A stretch of DNA of 64,000 nt from Mytilinidion resinicola (lineage: Eukaryota; Ascomycota; Dothideomycetes; Mytilinidiales; Mytilinidiaceae), in the NCBI RefSeq assembly GCF_010093595.1, contig NW_022985440.1:1269609-1333608 (forward strand). The letters are read 5' to 3'. Position 1 is the stretch's first letter; every line of letters starts with the position of its first letter. The notes below the pieces were generated by a model. It saw only the letters and a program-made list of their open reading frames with translations. It did not search any database and was not told where the DNA came from. The translations under genes were made by a program, and so were the position numbers. This document shows positions 11,987 to 24,183 of this stretch, piece after piece.

Positions 11987-14900
11987 CTATCCCACATTTA
12001 TTACCCCTCCGCCCTTCTCTTCCGCCATCACACCCTGCACTATCGCCGGATTCTCCGCATTTCTCTGATCTGGCAGCGTCGTATGCTCCTCACCTTCCTT
12101 CTTCCCCACCGGCTCTTTAGCCTCCCCCTTCCTATCCCCTCTCCTCAATAACCCGGTCATCTTATCCTTCACTTTTCCGAGCCCAAAGCTCTTCTTCCCC
12201 GCCACTCTAAAGAAATAATAAAAGCACACGGCCGCAAAGATATTAAATAAGACATACGCCCATACGATCCCGAAATTCCGCCAACGCGTCGTGTATTCAA
12301 TAGACACAGACGTGAGGAACTGGTCCGAAGTGCTAAGCGAGCAGAAGCGACAGTCTTGCATATCGGACGGGTTAAGCAGGTTTCCACCACTCGTGTTGGC
12401 GTAAGGGCCAGCATAGTCGCCGCAATTCTGGCCAGCGGGCGGGTTGAAGATGGCGAGTTCGTTGTCGGCGCAGTCGACGGCCTTACCCGCAAGACCGGTA
12501 GACACTACGCCGGAAACCCAGTACGTGAGGGGCGAGACGCGGTACATGAAGATCCAGAAGCCGGGGAGAGCCTGTGGCGGCTGCATGACGCCGTTGAAGA
12601 CGAGGGTCAGCGAGAACATGAATGTGGCGATATTGCCGGCGGTCTCGGCATCGGGGAGGCCGGCGATGAGGGCATGCGCGAAGGTGGAGGCGAAGATGAA
12701 GAATTGGATGCTGTAGAGGAGGATGAGGCCCTGGCGCTCGGAGGACTGGATGCCGTCGGTGGTGTAGATGGGGTAGTAGTAGCTGGCCCAGACTACGATG
12801 CCGAGGATGATTTGGTACGGGATTTCGACGAAGATGTTGGCTATGAGAAAGGCTTTCCAGGAGTAAGATTTGGACGGGCGTTCGCGGACTTCGTATAGGT
12901 CGCGTTGTGTGACGAAGAGAGGCATTATCTATGGAATGTAAGCTGTCGAAAATGAGGAACGGAGCTGGTGCGGCTCGTACCTGCTGGACGAGCGTTGTAA
13001 AGATCGTCGTCATCATAAACACAGAGAAGATTACATCCTGGAGGCCTTGTTGTGAGCTGTTCTGCTTGTAGAACGAGAAACCAATGAACCTGTAGCTAAG
13101 TTAGAGACGCTCGCAAAGCGGGTTGGGAGTAGGATAAAAGCTTACAACGCACTCAAAATCCCCAGCAATATCTTGCCCCACACATACGTTGGTGTACGCC
13201 AATACTGCTGAAATACTCGCTGGGTAACATAAAACAATTGCGTACTGAAAGGCATTGCAAACTCGCTGTGGGCATCTGGTCTATCCGCGCCGGCAATCTC
13301 CTCGTTCTTCTTTTCTTCGTGAATGCGATCGAGCTCTTTCTGGACATCCTGCGCCTGATTGCTGTTCTTCCAAACAACATGCCAGTCCTGAGTTGACTTG
13401 CCGCTAGCACCTGCACCAACGATTTCCAACATAAATTCCGCAGGGTTCTCAGTGTCTTCGCAGTGGCGACTTCCGTTCCTTTCGAAGTAGTCCAGAAGAG
13501 TACGAGAGTTCTCGCCGATGTCACCAAAGTAGACGGTCTTGCCGCCCTTGGCCAGGAAGAGGAGACGATCGAAGGATTGGAAAAGGATGGAGCTCGGCTA
13601 GGCACGTGACGTCAGAACTGCCTGTCATCAATAGATAACTCTCAGACTCACCTGATGGATAGTCGACAAGACGGCTTGCCCGTTGTCTGCCAACTTGCGC
13701 AGGAAAGCAACGATCGCCCAAGAAGATTGCGAATCGAGACCAGATGTCGGCTCGTCAAGGAAGAGCAGAAGCGCAGGTTTCGCGGCCAATTCCACGCCAA
13801 TCGTCAAAAGCTTTCTCTGCTCGACGTTGAGGCCTTCGCCAGGCTGGCCAACAATCGCTTCGCTGAAGTCCTCCATGGCAAGCATCTTGATCACATCTTC
13901 GACATATTCATACTTCTCTTCCTTAGAGACGGATTTTGGCTGCCGTAACATCGCGCTAAAACGGAGTGCTTCTCTGACCGTGGTAGTTTCTAGGTGGAGA
14001 TCCTGTTGCTGAACGTAACCAGTCTTGCGCTGGAAGCTGTCATCTAGAGGCTTGCCGTTCACGAACATGTCACCAGTGATGACTCCGAATGAGACGCGCT
14101 GAGCCAAAACGTCCAGAAGAGTCGTCTTGCCGGCACCTGACACACCCATCAAGGCAGTAAGAGTTCCCTTGATATCGTCAGTTTTGATAGAAGAAGTTCG
14201 TAAGTAAGAAACTTACAGGCTTAACCCATCCGGATACGTTATCGAGCAGGACGCGATGTCCGCCCTTGACTGGAATCTCATACTTGACGTCCCTCCATGT
14301 AAATATATCTTTCTGCGGTGGGATGACGTCCATCTCTTCATCTTTCTCCTTTTCAGAGTCGCCCTGGCCGCTAACAACTGCTCCGTCGCCGGATTCCTCA
14401 CTGTCATTCTTACTATCGGCATTTTTCATGTACGCGGGAACATTGCCACGACGGAAGACGAGGAACTCTGCGGTCGAGGAAGTTGAAGAGTTCAGCTCGG
14501 TCCCCAGCAGATACGTGAACAAGAAGAAGATTAGGAAAGCGCAGATGAAGCCGAGATTGCGCCAGATGTGGGAGTAGCTGTACTGGTAGGCACTCTCAAC
14601 CCAAGCATCTCCTGAGACCGTTCGTTCGCCCAAGACCGCGCCCGGTATGGAGCAGATGAAGGTGTTGGGCTCCATGTTAGAGTATGAGGGAACGAGCGAG
14701 CTGCACGGGAACGTGCGTCCGTGGACTTCGTTGACAAGGATCGATTCGAAGGCGAATGCGATTGGATTTGCATACGAAAGCCATAAAAACCAGACGTGCA
14801 TGTACCTTGGAGTCGTTAGCTTAAGCAGTTGAGTTGAGATGAATCGAACTTACGGTCGGGGTATCGTGAAACCCGTGTAAATGACAATCATCAGCACGAG

Positions 14901-17255
14901 CACACCGGCGCCAGTTAAGGCGACGGTGACCGTCTTAGTGAGAGCGGCAATCGTCCGGAATATGCAGGTCATGCACAGCTGCGAGATGAAGTTGAAGAGG
15001 AAGAAGATGAAGAATTGAGAGGGTTCTCTTCGTAATCCAGCTAAGAAGTAGAGGATGATATTGAAGCAGGTGGCGGCGATGAATTTGACTGGTAGATCAG
15101 CTATTATACCAGCAAAACCTTCCACGTAAGGATGATAAAAGGCATATCTAGTTGCAATTACAATCAGCTCATAATTCTCATGCCGAGAAGTTGATGTAAT
15201 GACACATACGACGCTTGCTTTTCGACAATTGGACGTTGACTGTAGAGGGTGTTGATCTCGGTGATGGCAATTAAGGCATTGAGTAAAATGGCGAAGAATA
15301 GGACTGCTCCCTTAGAAAAGAAGGAAGCAGTGTCGTCGCGCGTGCCGTAAAAGATGGAGCCGATAATCAAAGCTAAGACGCTAGTTAGTAGGTCAATTGA
15401 AAGGAGAACGGGAAAACGAACCCATGATAATTTGACCGCAGACAACAGTCACAGTAGCCGTTTTGTCATTGATCGTCCGCTGATACGACCGCTTCATGCA
15501 AAGCTTTATCTGCATAAAAGGGCTGAGCAAGAATGGTGATCCCTTGCGAGTATGTCCGGCTTGCTTCTCCCTGTGGCTCTCCTGGAAGGATGTGACAGCA
15601 CCCTCTCCGACGGGAAACTCCTCGTCATTCGCGGCGATCTCTTTCTGTAGTGACGCATGCTCCTGGGATTTCCGCCAATATTCAGCAAACTCGTCGGGAG
15701 TCCTGGGTACTTTCTTTTCGAATCCTTCTTTCGCTTGACGCTCCGCAGGATTGGTTACCGAAGTTAGGAAATCTCCAGTCGTTTGACGCGAGGGGCAGTG
15801 CCATCCCATGTTTGAGAAGTACTCTCTGGCTTGATCGGTTGGTCCATAGTAGATTTGGCGGCCCTCGTAAAGCACGATTGCTTTGTCGAAGAGATCATAG
15901 ATGGCTTGGGAGGCTTGGTAGATTGCAACGACATGGCAGGTACCTCCAACTTTGGAGCTGAGCTTCAGTGACTTCGTGAACTCCAAGGCGGACGCCGCAT
16001 CGAGGCCACGAGTACTATTATCCCATGCTGCAATGGCGCTGCCGGCCAACGCCATTTCAGCAATGGACACTCGCTTCCTTTCTCCACCCGAGACACCGCG
16101 AACGTAGTCATTTCCAACCTGTTTCAAAAGTTAGCTGAACGATGTTGAACGCGTCGGGGAGGTAATCACTTTTGTGTCTTTGGTGTGACTCAGACCAAAT
16201 ATGTTCATCATGACTTTTGTCAAGTGCTCGATGTATTGCGGTCGCGAGATATCCTTTACGCGGCGACTGGGAGTGCGCGCTGCTGCCGCAAAGGAGAGGG
16301 TCTCCCACACAGTGAGGTGAGGGAAGTGCTTGTCAACTTCTTGATTGTACACGACTTCTCCCCTGAATGATTTCATCATTTGTTCCTGTGGTATACCTGG
16401 GTCATGTCAGAATAGCGTGTTAGGATTGGGTCCAGGTTTATTACCATTGTAATGAACTTTAGACTCCTTGTCCTGATTCAGACCATGCATCTGACCGGTA
16501 ATGGCCTTGAGAAAGGTAGAACAACCGCTCCCAGGTCTTCCCAACACGATCAGCATCTCCCCAGCGCCAAGTACACCTTCAAAGTTGCGCAGAATCTTCT
16601 TCTCCGACTTCTTACCGAAGCTGAAATACTCTCCCAATCGGAAAGGGGCCATGAACGGGGCCGTCACATCTTTTTGTAGCTGAAGAGCATTGCCAGAACC
16701 GGAGATGTTGAGTTTCTTGAAGCTGAAGCCAGCTTGTCGGGTCTTAATGTCCTCTTCCTGTACAAGGGTCGTGAACATCCGTAGCCATTTGTAGATGTCG
16801 AATTCTGGGCTGTCTGGGTCCAGCACGGGGTCGCCCATTCTCACTCCAGCAAGTGTAGCGGATCGCTCCAGATCGGGGCCTGCGGTCGACGCAGCTCGTG
16901 AACGATTGGTATTGTATGTCTGAGTTCTGGCCAATTTGCGCACCTCCGCAGCAGCTTCAGGATCCATCTCAAAATTGTCCTTGTTGGACTTTGAGGTTAT
17001 CGTTCTCTCCATTCCAAGTGTCCGCTGGACTTTGCCAATGGGCTTATATTTTCCTGGTTTGTCATCGTCGACATCAGACGCTGATGAGGTGGATGCAGCG
17101 TCATATACTATGGCTTCTTCGGTTTCTTCAACCGCAGTAGAAGTGGTGTCTGCCGCATCGTTGGTTGATGGCTGCAGATATTGCTCCCGGAAGCTGTTTG
17201 CAGAGTTTGAAGGCCATTGGTAGTGTTTCCCCTCCCGCGGAGGATGGGAAGCCAT
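11987..17255 (-). CDS. Full-length PDR-type ABC transporter (ABCG family)
   Basis: Ten exons, 17255-16445, 16396-16170, 16118-15422, 15372-15210, 15147-14854, 14805-14217, 14167-13652, 13597-13146, 13089-12981 and 12928-11987, sum to exactly 1600 codons (1599 residues) with all nine introns canonical. The order is NBD1-TMD1-NBD2-TMD2, the reverse topology of pleiotropic drug resistance pumps. NBD1 has the PDR-typical degenerate Walker [10 protein letters not shown], signature [14 protein letters not shown] and a Walker B region ending [18 protein letters not shown]2 has a canonical Walker [10 protein letters not shown], the altered signature [15 protein letters not shown] and [15 protein letters not shown]. 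It should sit in the plasma membrane and export hydrophobic compounds. The nearest named group is BFR1/PDR5-like transporters; the substrate is unknown. Confidence 0.95.
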
Positions 17256-18737
17256 GCCTAATGGCGAAGAAGTGAAAACAGTACAGAAATTAAGGGTTGG
17301 GGACCGGGTTCAGGTGATGTTGAAGGTGACAGCACACTACGAAAGCATATATACTGGTGCACTATGACGCAGGAAAACTCGCAGCAGTCGTTCAAAGCTG
17401 GAGGAACGGCATCGGGATATCGGATTGAACCATTTTGGTATTCAGCTCGGACGGTCTATCTAAGAGTAACTCAACGCCAAGCTGTTGATTCGTATTGTTA
17501 GCAACTTTATAGCGAATAGCGGAGGTTGCATCCGGTACCCTAACGTGGAAGGGGATTGGAGCCTAATGGGAAGAACCTGGTGGCCATCAGTCTAGATCTT
17601 CTGCCGTTAGATCCAAAGTCTATCTGCTCAACGCCGCGCCCGTCCTGCGTGGCTGGCATTCATGATCGACGTCATCCCCGGTAGATCCGGGCAGTTACTC
17701 GGCACCATCTACCTAGCGGTTTGGCATTTCCTTCTTGGCATTCAACAACAATCTTTTTCCAAGCAAAAGCGTACCCGGAAGCCGGTCGTTTTGATATCCG
17801 AGTAGCTGGTAAGGCTTTACTCGAGAGATTTGCAGCAAGGCTTAGTCGGACTCGGACTAAGAAGAATGCTTGCTTGAATAGCCGCCATTATTTCGTCCTT
17901 GGAGGCTCGTACATGAGAGCCCAGTCGTCCGACCATCCGGCTAGGCTACCCGTAGACAGGCGTAGATCAAAGTTCTGCTGGGGGGCCCCCTCTGTAGGAT
18001 CAGTCCGAAAAGATCTGATGAGGCATCGAAGTCGGATGGTCCGCGAATCTGTGCCAGGTTCTATCAGCGGCAAGGCTCCATCCGAGTGGCGACGGCGGTA
18101 GGTCTCTCTGTTCGGATCTTGAAGAGGTGCCCGAGCGATGAAATGGGCTGTAAAGACGGTTGAGGTGCTGAAGCTTGATAGTCCGGAGTGGTGGCGGTTG
18201 CTTTTTGCCCGTGCTGTCGTCACCATGGCTTGGCATTTCTTCCTGGACCCCTCCGTGCCCTCAAAGATTGGGATCTAGGTGCGCAGGCGAAAGTGCTTGG
18301 TCAAGATCCCGATCTATTGGTAATGCTAATTCCACCCATTTTTATCCAAAGTCCCAATTGTGCTAAAGTAACTGGAAGAATCACGAGTGCAGACTTAAAC
18401 CTCCTCTCTGACAGGGTTTAACTAAGTTACCATCCTCACAAGGCAAGGTTTACAACAAGACTTCGTGCAAGTAGACTTTTCACTCATCTGGTGTGGTATA
18501 TCACGTGATCCATTCAGCAGGTTAACTCCTTTTGCAACTATCGGGGCATTCTGAGAAATAGGTTAATACTAGGCTAAAAACTCTAGTTTACAGGAAGAGC
18601 ACTTACTCTCCGTGCTCTTCCTACCCATCTACCCACTTTCCTTGGTGCCAATTTTGGTTGCCGAAATCTCCGTTCAATGCAAAAGGAATGTGCATAGACT
18701 TCCATCCCTGATATTTCCAGCATCCCATCCATCCACT
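17256..18737. other. Intergenic region between the ABC transporter and the F-box relic
   Basis: No gene is supported. The part next to 17255 should carry the transporter promoter. A short near-palindrome CTTAGTCGGACTCGGACTAAG-like element lies at about 17840-17860, with two CGG triplets in direct orientation such as zinc-cluster regulators use. Similar TCCGAGT words occur near 17803 and 18080. This is suggestive only. An E-box-like TCACGTGA lies near 18503. Confidence 0.35.
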
Positions 18738-20414
18738 TTAGTCCCCGCCCTTCTCTGCTTCTACAGCATATACCTCAGAAATCACATCCTCCACCTCCAC
18801 AGAGTACAACTCAATAACCACCCTCCGCGGTGGCTTCACCTGCTCCTCTCCATCTCCTTCTTCCCCACGCCTCCCATCTACAGCCTCCTCCAATACAATT
18901 TGATCTTGATCATCATACTCACTGTCATCCACAGGTACTAGCGTAATCTTTGCCTGCTCTCTGTCAACCGGACCAACCGGACCAACCGGACCAAGTTTCA
19001 GCTGAGACTCATACGCAGTACGCTGTTCCTGAAGGAAGAACACAACGCTCTCGAGTGGGTTGCAGACCTCATATCCCACTGGCGTGGCGCGCAACATGTT
19101 ACGCTGTACCAAACGCGTGACGAGTACGGCCCATTTCTGCGTCGGAGGTTCCCAAGTAACCAGGACGACGTTATCGAGGATGACGTGGCCTTGTTCCATG
19201 AGCGCCAAGAAGTTGAGGAGGTTGTGCGCGACGTTGTCTTCCTGGCCCGCAGCGTAGATGGTGAAGTCTTGAAGGTGGAAAGACCGGAGATTCGTTACAA
19301 TGTAGCTGTGTATTTCAGGGAAGAAGTTCTAACCGAGGAACATCCGGGACTCGTTGATGACGTTGTCGTTGTGTCTCGGGCCTCGAACTCAAAGGTGCTT
19401 CAAGGATTTGAACTGGGAGATGAACGAGGCCCAGAATTTTATGCTGTGTAGAGCGCCGCGCATATAGTCGTACGGAGTGTTACCCATTCTGGTCGCGACA
19501 AGCTTGATGTCTAGGCTTGTGAGGGCCCAGGTTGGGGATTCCCAGCCTTGTTGTTGGTGAAGTTGGACGAGCCAGCTATCGGTGGGGTTCGTCTCGACTT
19601 TGAACATTTAGCTTGATTCAATTTTGGGAGAGAGCGTGGAGTGCTTACACCAGGGTTGGACGTCGTCACGACCCGATACTGGGAACGTGTCCAGCTTCAT
19701 ACCATCCACCCTTCCGCGCCACATACTGGACATAGTCCTTGCTAGAAAAAGCTCGAGAAACGTGCTATTGAACGGAAGAGGAAGGTTCAGCGGATCGATG
19801 TTGTGTTCCCGCGCAAACTCCAGAGCACTGGGTGGGAAATCGTAGTCTTCCCTCTCTTTCGTGCCCCCCTGAACAAATCTCACTTGTGGAAAACGCCGCA
19901 ATACAGCACGTGAGCGTGCGGCCAAGTCCTCCAGGTCTTCGTAAAGGAACGGCCGGATAAACCAAGAATGATATTGGTTGACGAGGTACAAGTCCTCAGG
20001 ATACACTCTTCCACACTGCATCATATGCTTTTGCGGGCGCATGAATTCGCGGTGAATTCGGAAGAATAGTTCCAAGGGGTGGTACTGAATGTTTTCGGGA
20101 AGAATTTTGTCGTGGTAGAATCGTCGGCTGGTGACCACCGGTGTATGGGTAATCTGAATCCTCCGAACGTACTTTACGAAGTTTGGTTTCTGTTGTAGGA
20201 ATTTCTGGAGCTTGGGTTGACCCGTCTTAGAGTGGAAGTAGAGTTCCATGCTACGGAAAAAAACGGCGGGTACAATGTCGTAGAATTGTCGAGACACGAG
20301 GTTTGCAGCTTTGAGGTCCTTCTTGGCGTCTTTCTGGAACGAGTCATCGGGCTCCAACCATTGTAGGATCTCAAGTAGAATCTCGTTCGGGACATCTGTG
20401 AGGGGGGCCGCCAT
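18738..20414 (-). pseudogene. F-box-like protein gene with two in-frame stops
   Basis: Exon 1 (20414-19649) starts MAAPLTDVPNEILLEILQWL, an F-box-like motif, followed by AANLVSRQFYDIVPAVFFRS. A 51-nt intron (19598-19648) joins W-FETNPTDSWLVQL. The frame then stays coherent to 18738 except for a TGA at 19389-19391 and a TAG at 19329-19331. Sequence before, between and after the stops reads as one protein (FKSLKHL, NDNVINESRMFLG, NFFPEIHSYIVTNLRSFHLQ). Both stops are one C-to-T change away from sense codons (CGA and CAG). A GPV triplet repeat encoded by a 9-bp tandem repeat lies near 18975. F-box proteins recruit substrates to SCF ubiquitin ligases; this copy should be truncated. A read error or strain polymorphism is the alternative. 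Confidence 0.7.
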
Positions 20415-21361
20415 ATCGGCGCTTCTAAGAGCGAGAACAGGGCAGGGGGATTGTCTGATTTGTCAATTTGGATTGCTTGTGATGCAATTATATTGAGGGT
20501 CTGCTTTTGCAGGCATGATCAAGTGACGTCATGAATTTCGAGCTAGCGATGCTGGTGAATATGGGGAGCCTGGTCTTTATAGCTTGATCCCTCTTAATAT
20601 TCCGGGGCTCGAAATTGAACGAGTGTCAATGACACAGAGCGCCGGCCCTTAGCTAACGGCACCCCCTCGTCCCAGTCCATAGACCCGGGCGTATAATTCA
20701 GCATCCTCACATCTCTTCAGCAGTTCCGGCATTCCGCCGTCTATTACCGTTGGAAGTATATCCTCTCGGTAGGCATGACAGAATAGCTGCTAGCACCTTT
20801 CATCGATCACGAGGTACGCCAGACCATATAGCTCCACGACACCGCGATAAAACACGGCTAAAAGCGTGCAAACGTCCCTCCATGTGCGACACCTTGAAAA
20901 CATCTTCTTCAAGGCTATGTCATCGAGCGTGAGATGACTTAGGGCAAGCGATCTTACGAGTTGGATGATGTACCAGTAGGAGGTCCAGTCCAGCCACTAG
21001 CCAACTAACCGGAGAGACACTAATGTGCGCGGTAGTCTTGGGTGAGAGAAGAAGTAACAAGTAAGTGCACATGGCTTAGTAATGTCGCATTGAGCAACCA
21101 ATCCAACCGTGACTAAAATAGAGTGTGCGCAGAGTACAAAACACTATGAGAGATAGATTTTCTTTCTAAAATTGGCACTCTATGTGATCAATGTGATTAT
21201 TTTGAATTGAGAATCAGAAGCACTTACTACCCACAAACAGAGATGCAGTGGTGTTCTGGTCTAGGGAAAAAAATTGAAACGCCTATGGCGCAATTGCTTT
21301 TGCAATTAGAGTATTGACGTATTCTAGACCGCACTAGATTAGGATTTGCGATATTGTGGGT
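20415..21361. other. Intergenic region, nothing recognised
   Basis: No domain, splice-supported exon or RNA gene was seen. Reading frames are short and of low coding quality. The end at 20415 should include the F-box gene promoter. Confidence 0.4.
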
Positions 21362-22307
21362 TCAACCGACCACATCCTCGTCCCTGAATTCCCGCTGTAC
21401 GGTATCGATCTTGTCATCCGGCCTCGCGAGATATGTGATAGGATCCCTGAGCTCGTACCAGCCTCCCATCGGTGCATTGATCTTGTAGCCTATGAGTCGC
21501 TGGGTTGGTTCATCCAAACTCATAGCCCTCTCTTTCGAAATGTTGAGATACTGCTGGAGAGTTAATATTTGACAATCATTAAAGTGGTAATTAGGGCCCA
21601 CGTACCTGATTTTCTTCTTGTCTTAAATGACCCTGGGTCCAAGAGGCACCAATACTCCTTCTTAGTACTCCAGATTGGTTTGCTCCGCCCCTGTGGACGA
21701 GCGAACCATGGAGCAAAAGGCAAGAGCCCGTCTTCATTTCTGTGGATGCCAGGACATGTCCTGCGGGGTCCCAGTCTTCGCCCCAGGTATGACTCCCAAT
21801 TATTCCTTCCACGCAGCCATTCTCAGTAGTATTCCCTCCCGGGCTCCCAGACCACAGTGCCCATATCTCAACAGGCTGGGACAGCGGATGTTCCGCGAAG
21901 TAGATGTCGTCGTGACGGTGTAATGGCTCAGCTTGTGAACCAGGTGCTGAGTCGAACACGACTGTCGCACTTAGCTGTGGCCGTGAGGTATTGCTCAACC
22001 GCTCCTCTCCGTGCCATATTCGCGTTGTCTTTTGCAGTTTGGCATCAAGGAATTGGAGCAACTTGGGAGACTTGAGGAAGTCATAGACGAAAGTTGGGGA
22101 TTTCGATGCCAACGCTGTGACGGCTGATGGAGATGCGGAGGACGAGAGGCCAAGCTCTTTGTTCAAGGTGCTGATGGTCTCGGGAGATGTGAAGTCGGAG
22201 AGGATAACGGCACCATCGCGGTCGAAGGCTGCGACGATGTCGGCTACAGGAGTGGTGCTATAGGGGAGGGTGGTGAAGGATTGAGGGGGTGAAAGTTGGC
22301 TTGGCAT
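21362..22307 (-). CDS. Phytanoyl-CoA dioxygenase (PhyH) family oxygenase
   Basis: Exons 22307-21606 and 21553-21362, with a 52-nt intron giving RQEENQ-QYLNISKERAM, encode 297 residues. The fold is that of Fe(II)/2-oxoglutarate enzymes: an N-terminal AFDRDGAVILSDF, the iron-ligand motif HRHDDIYF (HxD), NGCVEGIIGSHTWG, and the distal LLLHGSLVHRGGANQS carrying the second iron histidine. An alternative start 36 nt upstream adds a basic stretch. The gene is divergent from a second PhyH gene starting 297 bp away. PhyH enzymes hydroxylate or peroxidise small molecules, including fungal metabolites; the substrate is unknown. Confidence 0.85.
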
Positions 22308-22604
22308 CTTCGGCAACTTCAACTTCCTCGTGATGTTCTTCAACTCCTCCCATCCGCACGAGCATCTTCACTCTTATCCGGAATACCATCTCGATGCTGC
22401 GCAGTGCTTCGGTACAGCGTTCGTTGTGTGCCTGCGGGGTTCGCAAAGGTGGGATCCATCTTATCTCATGGTGCATTTATTGCCTAAAGTAGAAGTTCGG
22501 CCCTACTGCCATGCATCCGCAGTAGCGGCAGATATATGGTACGTAGACATGGACAAAAACATAACGTTCTAAACAGTTGAAGGAAGTCAATCGTTACAGT
22601 AGCT
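22308..22604. promoter_or_regulatory. Shared intergenic promoter of two divergent PhyH genes
   Basis: The start codons of the two PhyH-family genes are only about 297 bp apart and point away from each other, so their promoters must lie here or overlap. No specific factor site was recognised. Co-regulation is an inference from the arrangement. Confidence 0.5.
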
Positions 22605-23615
22605 ATGGACAAGCCAGAACTCCAAAGAATCAGTGCTGATGCACCTATCGAAGAAATCCTCGAAGTCCTGGACCGTGACGGAGGACTAATTGTCAAAGGA
22701 CTCGTCGGCCCGGAGACGCTCCAGCAGATTGCCAAAGAGTTGAAGCCATTTGAGCAACCGGATCAAGAGTGGAAGGGGAATTTCTTCCCAGAAGCGACCA
22801 AGAGGATTTGCGGAGCGGTTGGAAAATCGAAGACATTGGCAACCAAAGTCTTTATGCATCCATTATACCAGGAAGTCTGCAACAGGCGTCTTACAATCAC
22901 TAAGAAGTCCCGATATGGCGATGACATTCGGACCTTCAAATGCTCGCCAGTGGGAAACGCCAGCACAACCTTCGACATTGGTCCAGGTGCAACAGCACAG
23001 CAGCTTCATCGAGACGATGGTGTGCATCATCTCAGCCACCCGAACCCGCAGCCATACATGATCGGTATGCTCTTAGCTGAGACGAGGACAACTCCTGAAA
23101 ACGGAGCGACTGTTGTGATTCCGGGAAGTCATAAATGGGTTAGTCTTCCTCTTGTGTGCTTGAAAACCTGAGATGATCACTTCTAACCACATACGCAGGG
23201 TGATTGGGAAGATCGTCCACCCATGCCCGAGGAGACTATTCCTGCAACTCTAGAACCCGGCGATGCACTTCTTTTTGACGGTGCTGTGTTCCATGGAGGC
23301 GGGACTAATTCCACCGAATCTGAGAGGCGAAAGGTGTTTAATTGACGCGGGTATTTTCTCCGTACACATTGCTGACAAAGTCAGGTTCATGGGGTATTCA
23401 TGATCCGTGGCAATTTACGCCCAGAAGAAAACACGTACCTTTCCCTACCTCCGTCTGTGGCAGAGTCGTACCCCGACGACGTTTTGAAAGCGTATGGTTA
23501 TGGAGCTTCAACTTCCGGGCTGGGCTGGGTCGATTACAAGGAACCATTAGCTGCTGTGCTAGGGAGAAAAGTAAAGCAACCTAGCCTCCTGTTTGGAGCA
23601 GTTGGATATGCGTGA
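22605..23615 (+). CDS. PhyH-family dioxygenase, fungal-metabolite type
   Basis: Three exons (22605-23138, 23199-23333, 23385-23615) encode 299 residues, with both introns canonical and in frame. Visible motifs are EVLDRDGGLIVKGLVGPETL, the iron-binding QLHRDDGVHH (HxD), MLLAETRTTPENGATVVIPG followed by SHKW, and the distal FHGGGTNSTESERRKVHG. The overall pattern resembles the fumitremorgin/verruculogen-type Fe(II)/2-oxoglutarate oxygenases used in fungal secondary metabolism. The family is clear, but the substrate is not. It differs enough from the divergent neighbour that the pair is not a recent duplication. Confidence 0.88.
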
Positions 23616-23854
23616 TGTTTCCATAAGATAGTCACTTTAGTTCCAGTACGAGATCAATGAATTATATGCATACTTAAGATTGAGCTGGGTATCCCTGAGA
23701 ATATGAGACCCCGAGCTCAACCACGATTTGTTACAGCATATCTTAAACAGTCTCAACGAAATGTATGTTATATATCCGCATTATTGCCGAGAGTAATCGT
23801 CCCAAGGTTTGTTGCTATCTCTTAGCGCGAGTCGGAACCTTATCGGACAGCATT

Positions 23855-24180
23855 CTATTTTAGCTGGCAGGCGAACACCAACCTTCCTTCGCGATCTCTC
23901 GCTGCTGGGCCTCTTTCGTTGATGGAGGAACGACAGCCTAGACAGCTCAAATGGAAAGACACTGTGGCGCGAAGCGGAAAGCTCAAGAACCATTCATACA
24001 CCACACTTCCAGGACAAAGTAGGACGCTGCCGCGAAAAGGCCCACGCGTCGACTTGATGAATCTAACGCGTTAAAGCCCCTACAACGACCGCCCCAACTT
24101 CTCAGCGAGGGTACAAGATCCGGTTTCGAGAAGACATAAAGTCTAGACCCCGTCGCGGCTCTCGTCCGAAGCCCATTTCG
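23855..24180 (+). pseudogene. Decayed Zn2Cys6 zinc-cluster region
   Basis: Immediately upstream of the transcription-factor ORF the sequence reads LAGEHQPSFAISRCWASF, then in another frame RQLKWKDTVARSGKLKNHSY, then KIRFREDIKSRPRRGS leading in frame into the ORF. Related fungal factors have a finger with CD..PSC.ICRR followed by an RLKW block. Here the positions where those cysteines would fall are Phe or Ser, a TAG stands where the CD pair would be, and the pieces occupy different frames. I infer that the DNA-binding domain has decayed. An alternative exon structure cannot be excluded. Confidence 0.4.
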
Positions 24181-24183
24181 CCG

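Noticed and set aside
12356..12898. 180-residue open frame on the + strand
   Set aside because: It is the antisense shadow of the last exon of the ABC transporter, whose domains and splice sites are unambiguous.
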